DNA of 42,986 nt. It comes from Heliophilum fasciatum. GTDB taxonomy: Bacteria; Bacillota; Desulfitobacteriia; Heliobacteriales; Heliobacteriaceae. Position 1 is the stretch's first letter. Every line of letters starts with the position of its first letter. The notes under the pieces are model-generated. The model was not told the origin of the DNA. It did not search any database and worked only from the letters and a program-made list of their open reading frames with translations. Of this stretch, positions 7,138 through 16,662 are shown piece by piece. The stretch covers positions 1-42,986 of the forward strand of contig NZ_SLXT01000024.1 of the NCBI RefSeq assembly GCF_004341395.1, read 5' to 3'. Made by a program: the position numbers and the translations under genes.

Positions 7138-7158
7138 TTGACATAAGGTTTGACATAA
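7138..7158 (+). promoter_or_regulatory. Tandem TTGACATAA boxes upstream of hflX
   Basis: TTGACATAA occurs twice, at 7138 and 7150, exactly 12 bases apart, in the spoVK-hflX gap. Each could be a -35 element, but no -10 lies at the usual distance; a TATGAT at 7193 is too far. The repeat spacing suggests a regulator binding site or overlapping promoters. Confidence 0.3.
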
Positions 7159-7209
7159 CGTTCGCAATGACACTGTGACAACCAAGGTTGATTATGATAT
7201 AGTAGATTC

Positions 7210-9015
7210 ATGAGTACACAAGAAGTAAAAGGAAACCTACAAGGCTTAGCCAACGCTTTGATTCGGCGCGTAGAAAATCTTTGGCAGTTTCAAGGGGAGC
7301 GGGAACTGTTATTTTCGCCGGATTTGGGCCGGGAAATGGCGGCCATTACAGAAGCATGTGGGCGCGAGATCGCCGTTTTTATTGATCGTCGCGGTCAAAT
7401 CCGTGATGTTATTGTGGGAGATGCCATGACGGTCGCCTTGTCGGCAACGCGCGATCGTCGTTCATCTTCCCGTTTATCAGGGATTCGCTGTGTGCACACG
7501 CACCCGGGGGCAAGTCCCGCGCTGAGCGAGGTCGATCACTCGGCTCTGCGACAACTTTCATTAGATTGCATGGTCGTTATTGCTGCGGCACCACCTCATG
7601 CTGGTTCCGTGGCTTTTCTCACGTCCGCAACAGAGAGTTGCGAATTTGGCCCCATGTCTTTTCATCGCTTAAGTGCTTATGATTGGCTCCAACAAGTGCA
7701 GGCGCTGGACAAACAGTTTATTCCACCGCCGCAAATGACGGAAGCTGCTCAAGAAAAAGCTTTTCTCATCGGTGTTGGAGAGGAAAGCCTTGATGAACTA
7801 GAACAGTTGGCTTTGTCGGCCGGTGCTGTTGTTGTCGGCCGCTTAAGTCAAAAAATTGCTAAACCCTTTGCCGGCACCTATTTAGGTTCGGGTAAAGCGC
7901 AGGAGTTATCGCTGGCATTGCAAGTTACTGATGCTGACTTACTAATCGCCGACGATGAACTGACACCGTCCCAGATTCGCTTTCTGGAAGGATTGGCACC
8001 GGTTCGGGTGATCGATCGCACAACGTTGATTCTTGACATTTTTGCCCAACGTGCCTGTACCCGGGAAGGTAAATTACAAGTGGAATTGGCGCAGTTGCAG
8101 TACCGGCTGCCTCGATTAACCGGAAAAGGTCTGGCGTTGTCAAGGCAAGGTGGCGGTATTGGTACGCGTGGTCCCGGTGAAATGCAATTGGAAACGGACC
8201 GTCGACATTTGCGATCTCGTATGACAGCGGTGGAACGCGAATTGGATCAAGTACGCCAACATCGCCAGCGATTGCGCAGCGATCGCAAAAAAGCGGATTT
8301 ACCGGTGGTCGCTTTGGTAGGATACACGAACGCTGGAAAATCGACGCTTTCCCATCATCTGGTCAATGCCTATGGTACGCCAGGTCGGACAACGCTTAAT
8401 GGTGAGGATAAATTATTTGCGACTCTCGATCCGACAATGCGCAAAATCAATATTCCTGGTGGACGTACTATCTTACTGGCAGATACAGTAGGTTTTATTC
8501 GTAAGTTGCCCCATGCGGTCGTCAAAGCTTTCCGCGCGACACTGGAAGAGGTGGCTGCAGCCGATCTGATCCTCCATATCGTTGACGCGACCCATGAAGA
8601 GGCAAGCCAACAGATGCAAACTGTTCTTCAAGTGCTTAAGGAAATTGAATGCGATCATAGACCCATCGTTACTGTTTTTAACAAGATCGATCGGTTAACC
8701 GGTCCGATCGATCTTTTGTCTTTGGGCGTAGCGCCTGCTGTGGAGGTTTCGGCGCGCACCGGGCAAGGAATTCAAGAACTATTTGATTGTATTGAAGGCC
8801 AATTAGCGCCGCAAGGACAAATCATACAGGTGCTGGTACCTTATGATCATGGTGAATACGTAGCACAGATCTATGCGCAGGGACAAGTGTTTGCCAGCGA
8901 ATACCGTCCGGACGGTATTGCGGTTCAGGCACGACTTCCGGAAAGGCTGATTGCTCCCTGTCGGGAACGCGGCTGGATTACAAGTGATGGAGGGACAATC
9001 GGCAGTCATGGTTGA
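7210..9015 (+). CDS. hflX: GTPase HflX with JAMM-like N-terminal domain
   Basis: HflX binds ribosomes, splits stalled 70S particles under stress and hydrolyses GTP. At 601 residues this is the long form. Residues 1-165 carry a JAMM/MPN-like signature, H96-x-H98-x7-S106-x2-D109 with E53 as the possible acid, the set that binds zinc in JAB peptidases. Residues about 185-360 form the HflX domain (GTRGPGE near 318-324) and the G domain follows, with GYTNAGKST at 371-379, DTVGF and NKID. The start is ATG 7210, with GNLQGL just after it as in relatives; no strong ribosome binding site is visible. The stop overlaps ynbB by eight bases, so the two are likely coupled. Confidence 0.92.
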   Translation: MSTQEVKGNLQGLANALIRRVENLWQFQGERELLFSPDLGREMAAITEACGREIAVFIDRRGQIRDVIVGDAMTVALSATRDRRSSSRLSGIRCVHTHPGASPALSEVDHSALRQLSLDCMVVIAAAPPHAGSVAFLTSATESCEFGPMSFHRLSAYDWLQQVQALDKQFIPPPQMTEAAQEKAFLIGVGEESLDELEQLALSAGAVVVGRLSQKIAKPFAGTYLGSGKAQELSLALQVTDADLLIADDELTPSQIRFLEGLAPVRVIDRTTLILDIFAQRACTREGKLQVELAQLQYRLPRLTGKGLALSRQGGGIGTRGPGEMQLETDRRHLRSRMTAVERELDQVRQHRQRLRSDRKKADLPVVALVGYTNAGKSTLSHHLVNAYGTPGRTTLNGEDKLFATLDPTMRKINIPGGRTILLADTVGFIRKLPHAVVKAFRATLEEVAAADLILHIVDATHEEASQQMQTVLQVLKEIECDHRPIVTVFNKIDRLTGPIDLLSLGVAPAVEVSARTGQGIQELFDCIEGQLAPQGQIIQVLVPYDHGEYVAQIYAQGQVFASEYRPDGIAVQARLPERLIAPCRERGWITSDGGTIGSHG

Positions 9016-10297
9016 TTTATTTGACGTACTCGTACATGAAGGAAAACTGGATACTGATTTAGCTGCCTTAGCCCGGCAGGCGGATCAAGATACCAGGCCG
9101 ATTTTGAATCAATGGGCAGCGCAACGAGATGCCCATCAATGGAAAATATTGCAGGCTTTTCAAGCAGAACGCGTTTCCACAGACCATCTTGGCGTATCGA
9201 CCGGTTATGGTTACGGTGATGATGCCCGCGATACGTTGGATGCGGTGATGGCGCGGATTTTAGGTGCGGAAGCCGCGTTAGCACGGGAACAATTTGTTTC
9301 CGGTACCCATGCGATCGCTACCGCTCTTTTTGGTGTCTTACGGCCAGGTGATGAGTTGCTTGCCGCAACCGGCACTCCTTATGATACGTTGATCGATGTG
9401 ATCGGTTGTGGGGAAGAGGCTGTAGCGGGAAGCCTAAAGGAGTGGGGCGTAGCCTATCGCCAAGTGGAATTAACGGAATCCGGTCATATTGATATCTCGG
9501 CAGTTTGCCAAGCTCTAAAACCGCAAACACGTGTTGTGTTGTTACAACGTTCCCGAGGATATAGTATGCGGCCATCCTTGTCTGTGCGCGAAATTGGCGT
9601 AGCTTGCACAGAAATTAAACGTGTGCGGCCCGATGTGATCGTTTTTGTTGACAACTGCTATGGCGAATTAGTGGAAGCCGATGAACCAACCGGTGTTGGC
9701 GCTGACTTAATCGCCGGTTCGTTGATCAAAAATCTGGGTGGTGGCTTGGCGCCAACCGGCGGATACGTTGCCGGGCGCAAGGAAATGGTGGAAAAAGCGG
9801 CTACCCGTCTTACGGCGCCAGGCATTGGCTCTCATGTGGGGAGCAGTCCGGCGGGACGACGACTTTATTTTCAAGGTTTATTTCAAGCACCCGGTGCTAT
9901 TTATGAGGCTTTAGCCGGCGCTGTATTCACTTCACGTCTCTTTGAACTGCTCGGATTTGAAGTGAATCCTCGATTCGATCAACCGCGTTACGATATCATC
10001 CAAGCCATCACCCTCGGTTCTGCCGAAAGGATTGTTGCCTTTTGCCAAGGAGTACAGCAAGCCAGTCCCATTGATGGGCATGTAGTGCCCTATCCTGCAC
10101 CGATGCCTGGCTATGCGGACCCGGTGATTATGGCAGGAGGGACCTTTGTCCAAGGATCAACGATTGAATTAAGTGTGGATGCGCCGATACGTCCGCCTTT
10201 TTCGGTTTATTTTCAAGGGGGACTGGCCCAGGCCTATGTGCGAATCGGTGTATTGAGAGCAGCTCAATTGTTGCGTGAACGAAAGTTATTACCTTAA
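9008..10297 (+). CDS. ynbB: YnbB, PLP enzyme of the methionine gamma-lyase-like family
   Basis: The 429-residue protein belongs to the family once called aluminium resistance proteins, fold-type I PLP enzymes related to cystathionine/methionine gamma-lyase. The PLP lysine lies in [18 protein letters not shown], and the phosphate-binding and ring-stacking region is [10 protein letters not shown] with YDTLIDVIG. The physiological substrate is unknown. I chose ATG 9008 because the family begins shortly before a helix like LFDVLVHEG; a GGAGGG lies about a dozen bases upstream. A longer frame from 8951 would overlap hflX by 65 bases. The hflX-ynbB pair is conserved in Bacillota. Confidence 0.85.
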   Translation: MVDLFDVLVHEGKLDTDLAALARQADQDTRPILNQWAAQRDAHQWKILQAFQAERVSTDHLGVSTGYGYGDDARDTLDAVMARILGAEAALAREQFVSGTHAIATALFGVLRPGDELLAATGTPYDTLIDVIGCGEEAVAGSLKEWGVAYRQVELTESGHIDISAVCQALKPQTRVVLLQRSRGYSMRPSLSVREIGVACTEIKRVRPDVIVFVDNCYGELVEADEPTGVGADLIAGSLIKNLGGGLAPTGGYVAGRKEMVEKAATRLTAPGIGSHVGSSPAGRRLYFQGLFQAPGAIYEALAGAVFTSRLFELLGFEVNPRFDQPRYDIIQAITLGSAERIVAFCQGVQQASPIDGHVVPYPAPMPGYADPVIMAGGTFVQGSTIELSVDAPIRPPFSVYFQGGLAQAYVRIGVLRAAQLLRERKLLP

Positions 10298-10345
10298 ATA
10301 ACACGATAGTTGACATAATACTTGGGTAAAAGGGAGCGAGGCAAG

Positions 10346-10825
10346 GTGCACGATGCTTGGTTGATTGGAACCATATTGGTCATGTTGGTCGGTGTATTAG
10401 GCACCGTATTGCCGGTGCTTCCCGGAATTCCGTTGATTTTTATAGCCATGGTGGGCTATGGTTATGCGGAAGGATACCAGCAGATGAGTTTGGCTTTTTT
10501 AGGGGTTAATCTGCTGATCGTTTTGATTTCGCTGGCATTGGATTATGCTGGAACAGCCTGGGGCGCACGTCGTTTTGGCGCCACTTCATCAGGAGCTACT
10601 GCTGCTGCCGTTGGTGGACTTGTCGGTGTTTTGGTCTTGGGACCTTTTGGCTTAGTATTGGGTCCTTTTCTCGGTGCCATTGGCGGAGAGGTGCTGCAAG
10701 GGCGAAAATTAGAGGATGCTCTGGAAGCCGGGATCGGTACAATGCTAGGTTTGGCTGGTGCATCAGCGATACGTTTTATTTTATCGTTGGCCATGGTTGC
10801 TTTTTTTGTTTGGCGAATCTGGTAA
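10346..10825 (+). CDS. DUF456 membrane protein
   Basis: From the GTG at 10346, with AGGGAG nine bases upstream, the protein has 160 residues. It has several hydrophobic segments and the two glycine-rich stretches typical of DUF456: GTVLPVLPGIPLIFI near residues 18-32 and GLVLGPFLGAIGGEVLQGR near 103-122. The latter looks like a glycine-zipper hairpin. The family is of unknown function in the cell membrane. A TTG at 10322 would add eight residues but has no ribosome binding site. It follows ynbB by 48 bases with a TTGACA in the gap, so it may have its own promoter. Confidence 0.8.
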   Translation: MHDAWLIGTILVMLVGVLGTVLPVLPGIPLIFIAMVGYGYAEGYQQMSLAFLGVNLLIVLISLALDYAGTAWGARRFGATSSGATAAAVGGLVGVLVLGPFGLVLGPFLGAIGGEVLQGRKLEDALEAGIGTMLGLAGASAIRFILSLAMVAFFVWRIW

Positions 10826-10978
10826 GTTGGTTTTGATTTTATCATTATTTTCACAAAAGATGGATAGCGGCCTCATGCATGAGATACTCCGGATTGCGCA
10901 AGCTATGTGGCAAGGGGAGTTTATCTGCAGGAGGTGACATTCTGGCAGTGCGCTGTCAGAAAACCTTTGTATTATCGA

Positions 10979-12736
10979 ATGAATAGAAATGAACGCAATT
11001 ATCATCATCACGCTACCGAACCTCATGTCGCATACTTTTCGATGGAATTTGGTTTGCATGAAGAGTTACCGATCTATGCCGGTGGTCTTGGTGTACTTGC
11101 TGGTGATTATTTAAAGGCTGCCCATGATCTTCATATGCCTGTTGTCGGTGTAGGAATTCTATGGAAACAAGATTATACTGAACAATATATAGGTGATGAT
11201 GGTCGCCCCTATGATGTGTTTCCTAACTTTGATTTTAATAACGTTAAAGACACAGGAATTACGGTTCCGGTTCGCGTGCGCGGTGCCGATGTAACTTGTA
11301 AAGTGCATATGGTCGATCGCTATGGCAATGCTCCTTTATACCTATTGGATACCAATTTTCCTGGAAGTGAACATGGTTGGATGACATCACGCCTTTATGG
11401 GGGTGGTGTACAAGATCGTGTAGCCGCAGAGATTCTTTTAGGGATTGGTGGCGTGCGGGCATTACGGGCTCTTGGCATTGATGTTGATGTCTATCACTTG
11501 AATGAGGGTCATGCTGTATTCGCAGGCATTGAGTTGATTCGCGAAAAAATGGAGCGTGGTCATTCCTTTGAGGATGCCTGGCAATTAACACGCCAAACCA
11601 TCGTGTTTACCACGCATACACCGATCGCCGCCGGTAATGAAGTGCATGGTCACGATCTCCTTCAATTGATGGAAGCCTATAATGGACTCCATTATGAGCA
11701 AATGAAGCGCATCGGCGGCGATCCCTTTAATATGACGGCGGCTGCTTTGATGCTTTCTTACTTGTCGAATGGGGTTTCCAAATTACATGGACAAACTGCG
11801 TGCCGAATGTGGAAAAATGTCTGTGATGCTTCCGGGATCATCTCGATTACCAATGGTGTCCATGTAAAGACGTGGCAAGACGAAGGAATTCGCGATGCTT
11901 TCGACCGCCGCGGTGATCTTTGGCAAGCGCATCAGGCCAATAAAAAACGTTTGCTCCGTTATATTGAGCAACGCAATGGTGTTAAGTTAAACCCGGATGC
12001 TTTACTGGTTGGTTTTGCGCGAAGGGCAGCTCCCTATAAGCGCAGTGATTTAATTTTCCGTACGGCTGAGGTCATTGAGCCGCTTTTGAAGGAAGGTAAG
12101 TTGCAACTAGTTTTCTCAGGTAAGGCTCATCCCAATGATAAAATTGGAAAAGATATTATCGCCCAATTAGTGAAAATGGATCGTAAATATGGTGATAGTG
12201 TAACCTTCCTGGAAAACTATAACATGGAAGTTTGCCGGATGATGATTCGAGGATGCGATGTCTGGCTGAATAACCCTCGACGTCCTTTGGAAGCCAGCGG
12301 AACATCAGGGATGAAAGCTGCAATGAACGGCGTTCTCAATTTGAGCGTTGTTGATGGGTGGGTTGGGGAAGGCTTACAGCACCAGGTAAGCGGTTGGTTG
12401 ATCAACACACCGCCAAGTCAGTTGATGGATGAAGCTCAGCAAGATGAGCATGACTTACGCGAACTGTATCGTATTTTATTAGATGAAGTGATCCCCACCT
12501 ATTACAACCGTCATGATACATGGGTTGAAATGATTCGGGCAAGTATCGACATGGCCCGCTGGCAGTTTTCTTCACATCGCATGATGCGCGAGTACTTTGA
12601 TGTGATGTACCAAAAAGTGTTCTCTAAAGATCATATGTTGTCAACAGAACCGCAGATTCAAGAACAGGAAGAATGGATTTCACATGTGCCTCCAATCGTT
12701 TACGACCCACAGGAGCCTGCTCCAAAATATCATTAA
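10979..12736 (+). CDS. glgP: Alpha-glucan phosphorylase (GT35)
   Basis: This enzyme releases glucose-1-phosphate from glycogen or maltodextrin, using PLP. It belongs to the short archaeal/Thermotoga-like group, starting close to VAYFSMEFGLHEELPIYAGG. The PLP lysine lies in EASGTSGMKAAMNGVLNLS, and the catalytic region includes NEGHAVF and ITNGVHVKTW. From ATG 10979 it has 585 residues; a GTG at 10907 would add 24. Neither has a good ribosome binding site, whereas a perfect AGGAGGTGA at 10930 sits before short out-of-frame peptides. No other glycogen gene is nearby. A terminator follows. Confidence 0.88.
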   Translation: MNRNERNYHHHATEPHVAYFSMEFGLHEELPIYAGGLGVLAGDYLKAAHDLHMPVVGVGILWKQDYTEQYIGDDGRPYDVFPNFDFNNVKDTGITVPVRVRGADVTCKVHMVDRYGNAPLYLLDTNFPGSEHGWMTSRLYGGGVQDRVAAEILLGIGGVRALRALGIDVDVYHLNEGHAVFAGIELIREKMERGHSFEDAWQLTRQTIVFTTHTPIAAGNEVHGHDLLQLMEAYNGLHYEQMKRIGGDPFNMTAAALMLSYLSNGVSKLHGQTACRMWKNVCDASGIISITNGVHVKTWQDEGIRDAFDRRGDLWQAHQANKKRLLRYIEQRNGVKLNPDALLVGFARRAAPYKRSDLIFRTAEVIEPLLKEGKLQLVFSGKAHPNDKIGKDIIAQLVKMDRKYGDSVTFLENYNMEVCRMMIRGCDVWLNNPRRPLEASGTSGMKAAMNGVLNLSVVDGWVGEGLQHQVSGWLINTPPSQLMDEAQQDEHDLRELYRILLDEVIPTYYNRHDTWVEMIRASIDMARWQFSSHRMMREYFDVMYQKVFSKDHMLSTEPQIQEQEEWISHVPPIVYDPQEPAPKYH

Positions 12737-12751
12737 GAATTTGTGTGATAA

Positions 12752-12798
12752 TAGCGTGAGTACCCCAGGAGATTCTTGTGGTGCTCATGCTGTTTTTA
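12752..12798 (+). terminator. Terminator of the glucan phosphorylase gene
   Basis: The arms AGCGTGAGTACC and GGTGCTCATGCT pair over 12 positions with two G-T wobbles and are followed by GTTTTT. It lies 16 bases after the stop codon. Confidence 0.85.
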
Positions 12799-12879
12799 TT
12801 GTTAGAAGAGTCACTTAGGAATAAAATTAATTTGAGCATCTTTAACTTCGCATAATCAATATTATGTTAACTAATAAAA

Positions 12880-12913
12880 CAGGCAGCGTCCTTTTGCATT
12901 TGCTAACGCTGCC
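12880..12913 (-). terminator. Terminator of the small anchored protein gene
   Basis: Perfect arms GGCAGCGT and ACGCTGCC enclose 16 bases, and on the minus strand they are followed by TGTTTTATT. It lies just past the stop of the 116-residue gene. Confidence 0.8.
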
Positions 12914-12926
12914 TAAGTAGTAATTG

Positions 12927-13277
12927 TCAAAACCCAAGTTTGCTTACCCATTGAAACCATTTGCTTGGAATCTCCTTCTCAGCAGTCGCCCCCGATTGAA
13001 CACTCTTTTGTTTTTCTTCCGATTCTTTTGGTTGCCATTGGATGGTCATGTGTGCTTCGATTTTTTGATCGGATTTATCCGTATCGTTATAATCAATCAT
13101 CGCTGTTATATGGTATTTCCGATTAAATGAAAATATTGAATCTGTAATTTGTTGCTTTCTTTCTTTACCAAAGAAAAATTCTAGCCATGTATTGATATCA
13201 CTTGAACCGATTATCGAAGATATACTTATAATAATTATAAGTAATATTTTTTTGTTTCGCATCATTTTTCTAAACAT
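12927..13277 (-). CDS. Small exported or membrane-anchored protein, unknown
   Basis: The 116-residue product begins with a basic, very hydrophobic segment (residues 7-22, RNKKILLIIIISISSII), a signal anchor or signal peptide without a lipobox cysteine. The rest is polar, with YHITAMIDYNDTDKS and a beta-like stretch AHMTIQWQPKES, and may be a small beta domain outside the membrane. No family was recognised. The weak AAAGAGAT before ATG 13275-13277 is the only ribosome binding candidate. It stands alone between two terminators and is more AT-rich than its neighbours. Confidence 0.6.
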   Translation of the reverse strand: MFRKMMRNKKILLIIIISISSIIGSSDINTWLEFFFGKERKQQITDSIFSFNRKYHITAMIDYNDTDKSDQKIEAHMTIQWQPKESEEKQKSVQSGATAEKEIPSKWFQWVSKLGF

Positions 13278-13441
13278 TTTATCATCTCTTTCTGAATAAT
13301 CTAATAATTATAATAATATATATCAATCTTCCTTTTTACAAGCTTTTTTTTATTAAAAACTATACGAGTATATCTACCTTTTATAACCTACCAATATAAC
13401 AGTAAGTTTTTTCTTTAGATTACCAGCTCGCAGAAACGATC

Positions 13442-13486
13442 AAAAAAGTCAGTGCTCCTAATCAATTTGGGAATCACTGACTTTTT
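13442..13486 (-). terminator. Terminator after the ABC transporter genes
   Basis: Arms AAAAAAGTCAGTG and CACTGACTTTTT form a long hairpin with T runs on both strands. It begins five bases beyond the end of the ATPase gene and closes the cco-ABC transcription unit. Confidence 0.85.
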
Positions 13487-13490
13487 ATAA

Positions 13491-14171
13491 CTAGATTGTT
13501 TGTTTATACTCTTGATTAATACCAAGCAATTTAACTTCCCGATTAGCTTTCGAGGCCACCGTTGGATCATGAGTTACAACAACTAGAGTCAATCCCGCTT
13601 CCCTACATAAGTTCTGAAGCAATTCCATCAGCTTGTTGCCGGTATCCAAATCCAAGGCGCCCGTCGGTTCATCCGCCAAAAGAACTTTAGGACGCCGAAT
13701 TAGCGCCCGAGCAATGGCCACCCGCCGTTGTTCCCCACCGGAAAGCGTACCAGGCAACGAATCTTCCCGGTCAGATAAACCCACTTGAGCAAGCAACTGT
13801 CTTGCCCAAGAACCACCGTCATCGAGAGCTTTCCCAGCCAGCGTAATCGGTAAAAGTACATTTTCCATCACAGTTAACGTGGGAATAAGCGCCGGGAACT
13901 GAAATACAAAACCGATTTTTTCACTCCGGATACTTGCCCGTTCATTTTCGGTTAATCCCGAATCAACACGCTGCCCATCCATATAAACTTCTCCACTTGT
14001 TGGTTGCAGCAACGCTCCCATGATGCAAAGCAGTGTGGTTTTACCGCTACCGGATGGGCCGGTAACCGCCACAAATTCACCGGCTTCAATTTTTAGATTA
14101 ACTTGCGCTAATACTACCCTTTGTTTATTTCTTTTTCCATAAGTTTTACCGATTGCTTTGAGTTCAATCAT
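13491..14171 (-). CDS. ABC transporter ATPase, MacB/LolD type
   Basis: The 226-residue protein is a complete ABC ATPase: Walker [10 protein letters not shown] at 38-46, Q-loop at 91, signature [15 protein letters not shown] from 143, Walker B VLLADEP at 163-169 and the H-loop in VVTHDP. The close match to MacB/LolD/FtsE-like proteins suggests mechanical work on an envelope substrate through the FtsX-type permease next to it, not solute import. It starts eight bases after the permease ends, so the two form a pair. Being last in the cco gene cluster, it may help assemble or deliver an oxidase component, but that is inference. Confidence 0.88.
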   Translation of the reverse strand: MIELKAIGKTYGKRNKQRVVLAQVNLKIEAGEFVAVTGPSGSGKTTLLCIMGALLQPTSGEVYMDGQRVDSGLTENERASIRSEKIGFVFQFPALIPTLTVMENVLLPITLAGKALDDGGSWARQLLAQVGLSDREDSLPGTLSGGEQRRVAIARALIRRPKVLLADEPTGALDLDTGNKLMELLQNLCREAGLTLVVVTHDPTVASKANREVKLLGINQEYKQTI

Positions 14172-14179
14172 ACTCGCCG

Positions 14180-15409
14180 TTATTCCCCCTCCCTGACAGC
14201 TTCATAGGGATCGAGGTTCATGCTGCGTGAGATTGGCCATACCGCGGACAGCAACGTGATCATAATCGCAACAACCATTGTGCAAAAACTCACAATCACC
14301 CCATCACCAAACCAAGGAAAAAGTAACGGTAACGGAATCAGATCTTGAATGACGTTCCGCATGTCTACTAATAAAATCAAGGCGATAAAAAGCCCAACAC
14401 CGCCACCGATTAAGGATGCCCAGAATCCTTCCCACAAAAAAAGTTGAAACACCTTTCCTTTGGTAGCACCCATCGCCCGCAAATAACCAATTTCCCGCCG
14501 CCGTTCATGAACGATCGCTGAGAAAATGGACATAACTTGCAGCGAGGCCATCAACAAAACGAATCCAGTAATAGCATAAAGTAGTATTTTGATTGGTTTT
14601 AATTGTGCTTCGACAAATCGGGAAAGTTTATTGCCTGTAAAAACTTTGACACCTGGAACGGCAGCTTCAATGTCACGGGCCACATCTTCATACGCACTAC
14701 CAGGCTTGACTTTAACCATGACTACGGAAATATCGCCTGGTTTAACACTATGACGATCATCTCGGGCAGCGATCGCCCGAGCATCATCAATATGCATAAA
14801 AATCGTCTTATCGACACCAAGATTTGTCCGGTGCAGTAAATTCTTCACCCGGAAATTGGTTCCCAATAATCGAACAGATTCAGACCATGTAGGAAGATAG
14901 GCCATTCCCCAGGCATCCCAGGCACCGATATCGGCACCGATAGCCACTTCTTTGCGCTCAAGAGGACGATCATTCAGCAGAAAAGGACGTATGGTAAAGT
15001 CCGCTTCGGGATCGATAGCAATAACGGGAAATTCCCCGTAAACATTACAGCATTCACCGATAAAGGTTTGCATGTAGAGCTGCGGTGAGACTTTTTCCAC
15101 CCCATTAACAACAGCAACCTTTTCGCTATTCTCTTTGGGCATGCGTACTTGTGCAGGTATCCCGCTTAAAAGTAAGTTCTCTACTGATGATTCGAGGCCA
15201 ACAGGGGTAACAATCAAATCAGCACCCATCCGCCCAGCACCGGCATCAAGACTGCGTTCGATAGAATGGATAAAGTAATAGGCACCGAATAATATAGCCG
15301 TTGTTAATGCGACAGAAAGTGCCAGTAAACCTGCCCGTAAACGGTTTCGTTGTAGGTTTCGCCAAGCGATGTGATAAAGTCGGCAAAGTTGAGTCTGTTC
15401 AATGCTCAT
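14180..15409 (-). CDS. FtsX/MacB-type ABC permease
   Basis: The 409-residue protein has the MacB topology. There is one membrane segment near residues 24-46, a large outer domain (about 50-275) with PVGLESSVENLLLSGIPAQV and a cysteine pair in FIGECCNVYG, then three membrane segments near 283-305, 332-352 and 372-393. The FtsX motif HERRREIGYLRAMGATKGKV lies after the second membrane segment. It forms the membrane partner of the ATPase just downstream. An AAGGTG before the ATG supports the start. The adjacent cysteines in the outer domain could bind metal or form a disulphide; the substrate is not known. Confidence 0.87.
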   Translation of the reverse strand: MSIEQTQLCRLYHIAWRNLQRNRLRAGLLALSVALTTAILFGAYYFIHSIERSLDAGAGRMGADLIVTPVGLESSVENLLLSGIPAQVRMPKENSEKVAVVNGVEKVSPQLYMQTFIGECCNVYGEFPVIAIDPEADFTIRPFLLNDRPLERKEVAIGADIGAWDAWGMAYLPTWSESVRLLGTNFRVKNLLHRTNLGVDKTIFMHIDDARAIAARDDRHSVKPGDISVVMVKVKPGSAYEDVARDIEAAVPGVKVFTGNKLSRFVEAQLKPIKILLYAITGFVLLMASLQVMSIFSAIVHERRREIGYLRAMGATKGKVFQLFLWEGFWASLIGGGVGLFIALILLVDMRNVIQDLIPLPLLFPWFGDGVIVSFCTMVVAIMITLLSAVWPISRSMNLDPYEAVREGE

Positions 15410-15450
15410 AGTACACCTTCTACTCTATTCCTAAAAAGCGTCCTTTGAAT

Positions 15451-16662
15451 TTAAGGAATATTGGAGGGCATAACAAAAATCCCTTTTGCTTCTGCAATCG
15501 GGTCATCAGGATTGGAACTGTGAACGCGAATAGTAAGGGGGATGCTATCGTTTTCAATGTATGTTCCTTTCGGCACCTTAACGGTAAGCCGCACTTCCTG
15601 ATCAGTCCCGGGAGATAAAGTAACGGGATTTTCATTAAAAAAGATAAACGAAGGATCGACACCGGTAACTTCAAGCCGATACGTCCTAACTTGATTGCTG
15701 CCATTGTTCACATAGATCTGATAATTATTGATCCCCATTCCCGGTACAACAGCGATCGCTTTACTCCATTTGGCCGGCGCCATAGCAATGGCTACACTTT
15801 GATGCTTAATAACGCCCAGCAATAGGCCGGAAAACAGCAGAACAACGATACCACCTAAAAAAAGAAACCGGAGATCCCGAAAAAACCGCCCCACCGTGAG
15901 ATGATCGTTATCGCCAAACCGATACCGCAAGGGGATCGGCTTACCTCTACGAGAAGTCACTTTTTGGCAAGCTACTGTACAGTCTCCACAGGCTACACAG
16001 GTTAATCGTGCTTCTGATTTGGGATCGATATGTAGAAAACAAGCTTTTGTACAGGCGTTACACTTAATACACCCATCAGAATCAAAGTGAATGGCCATGG
16101 TCTTTTCATCACCAAGGATGCTTTGCATTAGGCCATAAGGACAGGCGACCTGGCAAAAGGTATGATGAAACACAAATACATCAATAAAGGACAAAACCGT
16201 CAGCGCCAGTGTCAGCGATGCCGGTAAACTGAAGGTGAGGCTAAATACATCCTGGAGTATGACCTTCCAGTCAAAGAAATAAGAAAAAAAGGTAAAGCCT
16301 ACAAGAAAAGCAAAGATAACTTGTACAACCACTCGTAACATTACATGAATAAGACTTTTGGGTTTGGCAACACCCAGTGATGGAGCGATCTTTTCCAGCA
16401 ATTCGATCATCAGGTTACGTGGACACATCCAACCGCAGGCAACACGTCCGAGAATTTTGATCACACCGATAAGTACAAACAGAAAAAAAAGCAATGTCAC
16501 AATAAGTAAATAGGTCTCTTGAAACCAAAGTTTCTGGCCAAAGACGACAAAGCTTTTGCTGGGAACATCTAGACGAAAGATTCCTCCGATGGGGGTTACA
16601 ATCAAAATGAATGCCGTAATCAATTGCATCAGACGGCGGTACATTAAATGGCGATTAGTCAT
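15451..16662 (-). CDS. ccoG: CcoG/RdxA-type iron-sulfur membrane protein
   Basis: CcoG (FixG, RdxA) reduces copper for assembly of the cbb3 oxidase. This 403-residue protein has the right order: membrane helices, the CGWMC motif at 76-80, more helices with HHTFCQVACPYG, then two ferredoxin-like clusters (CIKCNACTKAC and CVACGDCTVAC, each with a separate C) around 195-235. A last membrane helix near 265-285 is followed by the Ig-like C-terminal domain (NNYQIYVNNGSNQVRTYRLE). The start overlaps the stop of the 49-codon gene upstream (ATGA), so it is translationally coupled. Its place after the oxidase genes fits its role. Confidence 0.9.
   Translation of the reverse strand: MTNRHLMYRRLMQLITAFILIVTPIGGIFRLDVPSKSFVVFGQKLWFQETYLLIVTLLFFLFVLIGVIKILGRVACGWMCPRNLMIELLEKIAPSLGVAKPKSLIHVMLRVVVQVIFAFLVGFTFFSYFFDWKVILQDVFSLTFSLPASLTLALTVLSFIDVFVFHHTFCQVACPYGLMQSILGDEKTMAIHFDSDGCIKCNACTKACFLHIDPKSEARLTCVACGDCTVACQKVTSRRGKPIPLRYRFGDNDHLTVGRFFRDLRFLFLGGIVVLLFSGLLLGVIKHQSVAIAMAPAKWSKAIAVVPGMGINNYQIYVNNGSNQVRTYRLEVTGVDPSFIFFNENPVTLSPGTDQEVRLTVKVPKGTYIENDSIPLTIRVHSSNPDDPIAEAKGIFVMPSNIP

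Noticed and set aside
15420-15704. Minus-strand frame of 94 codons near the end of ccoG
   Set aside because: Out-of-frame shadow of the CcoG Ig-like domain.
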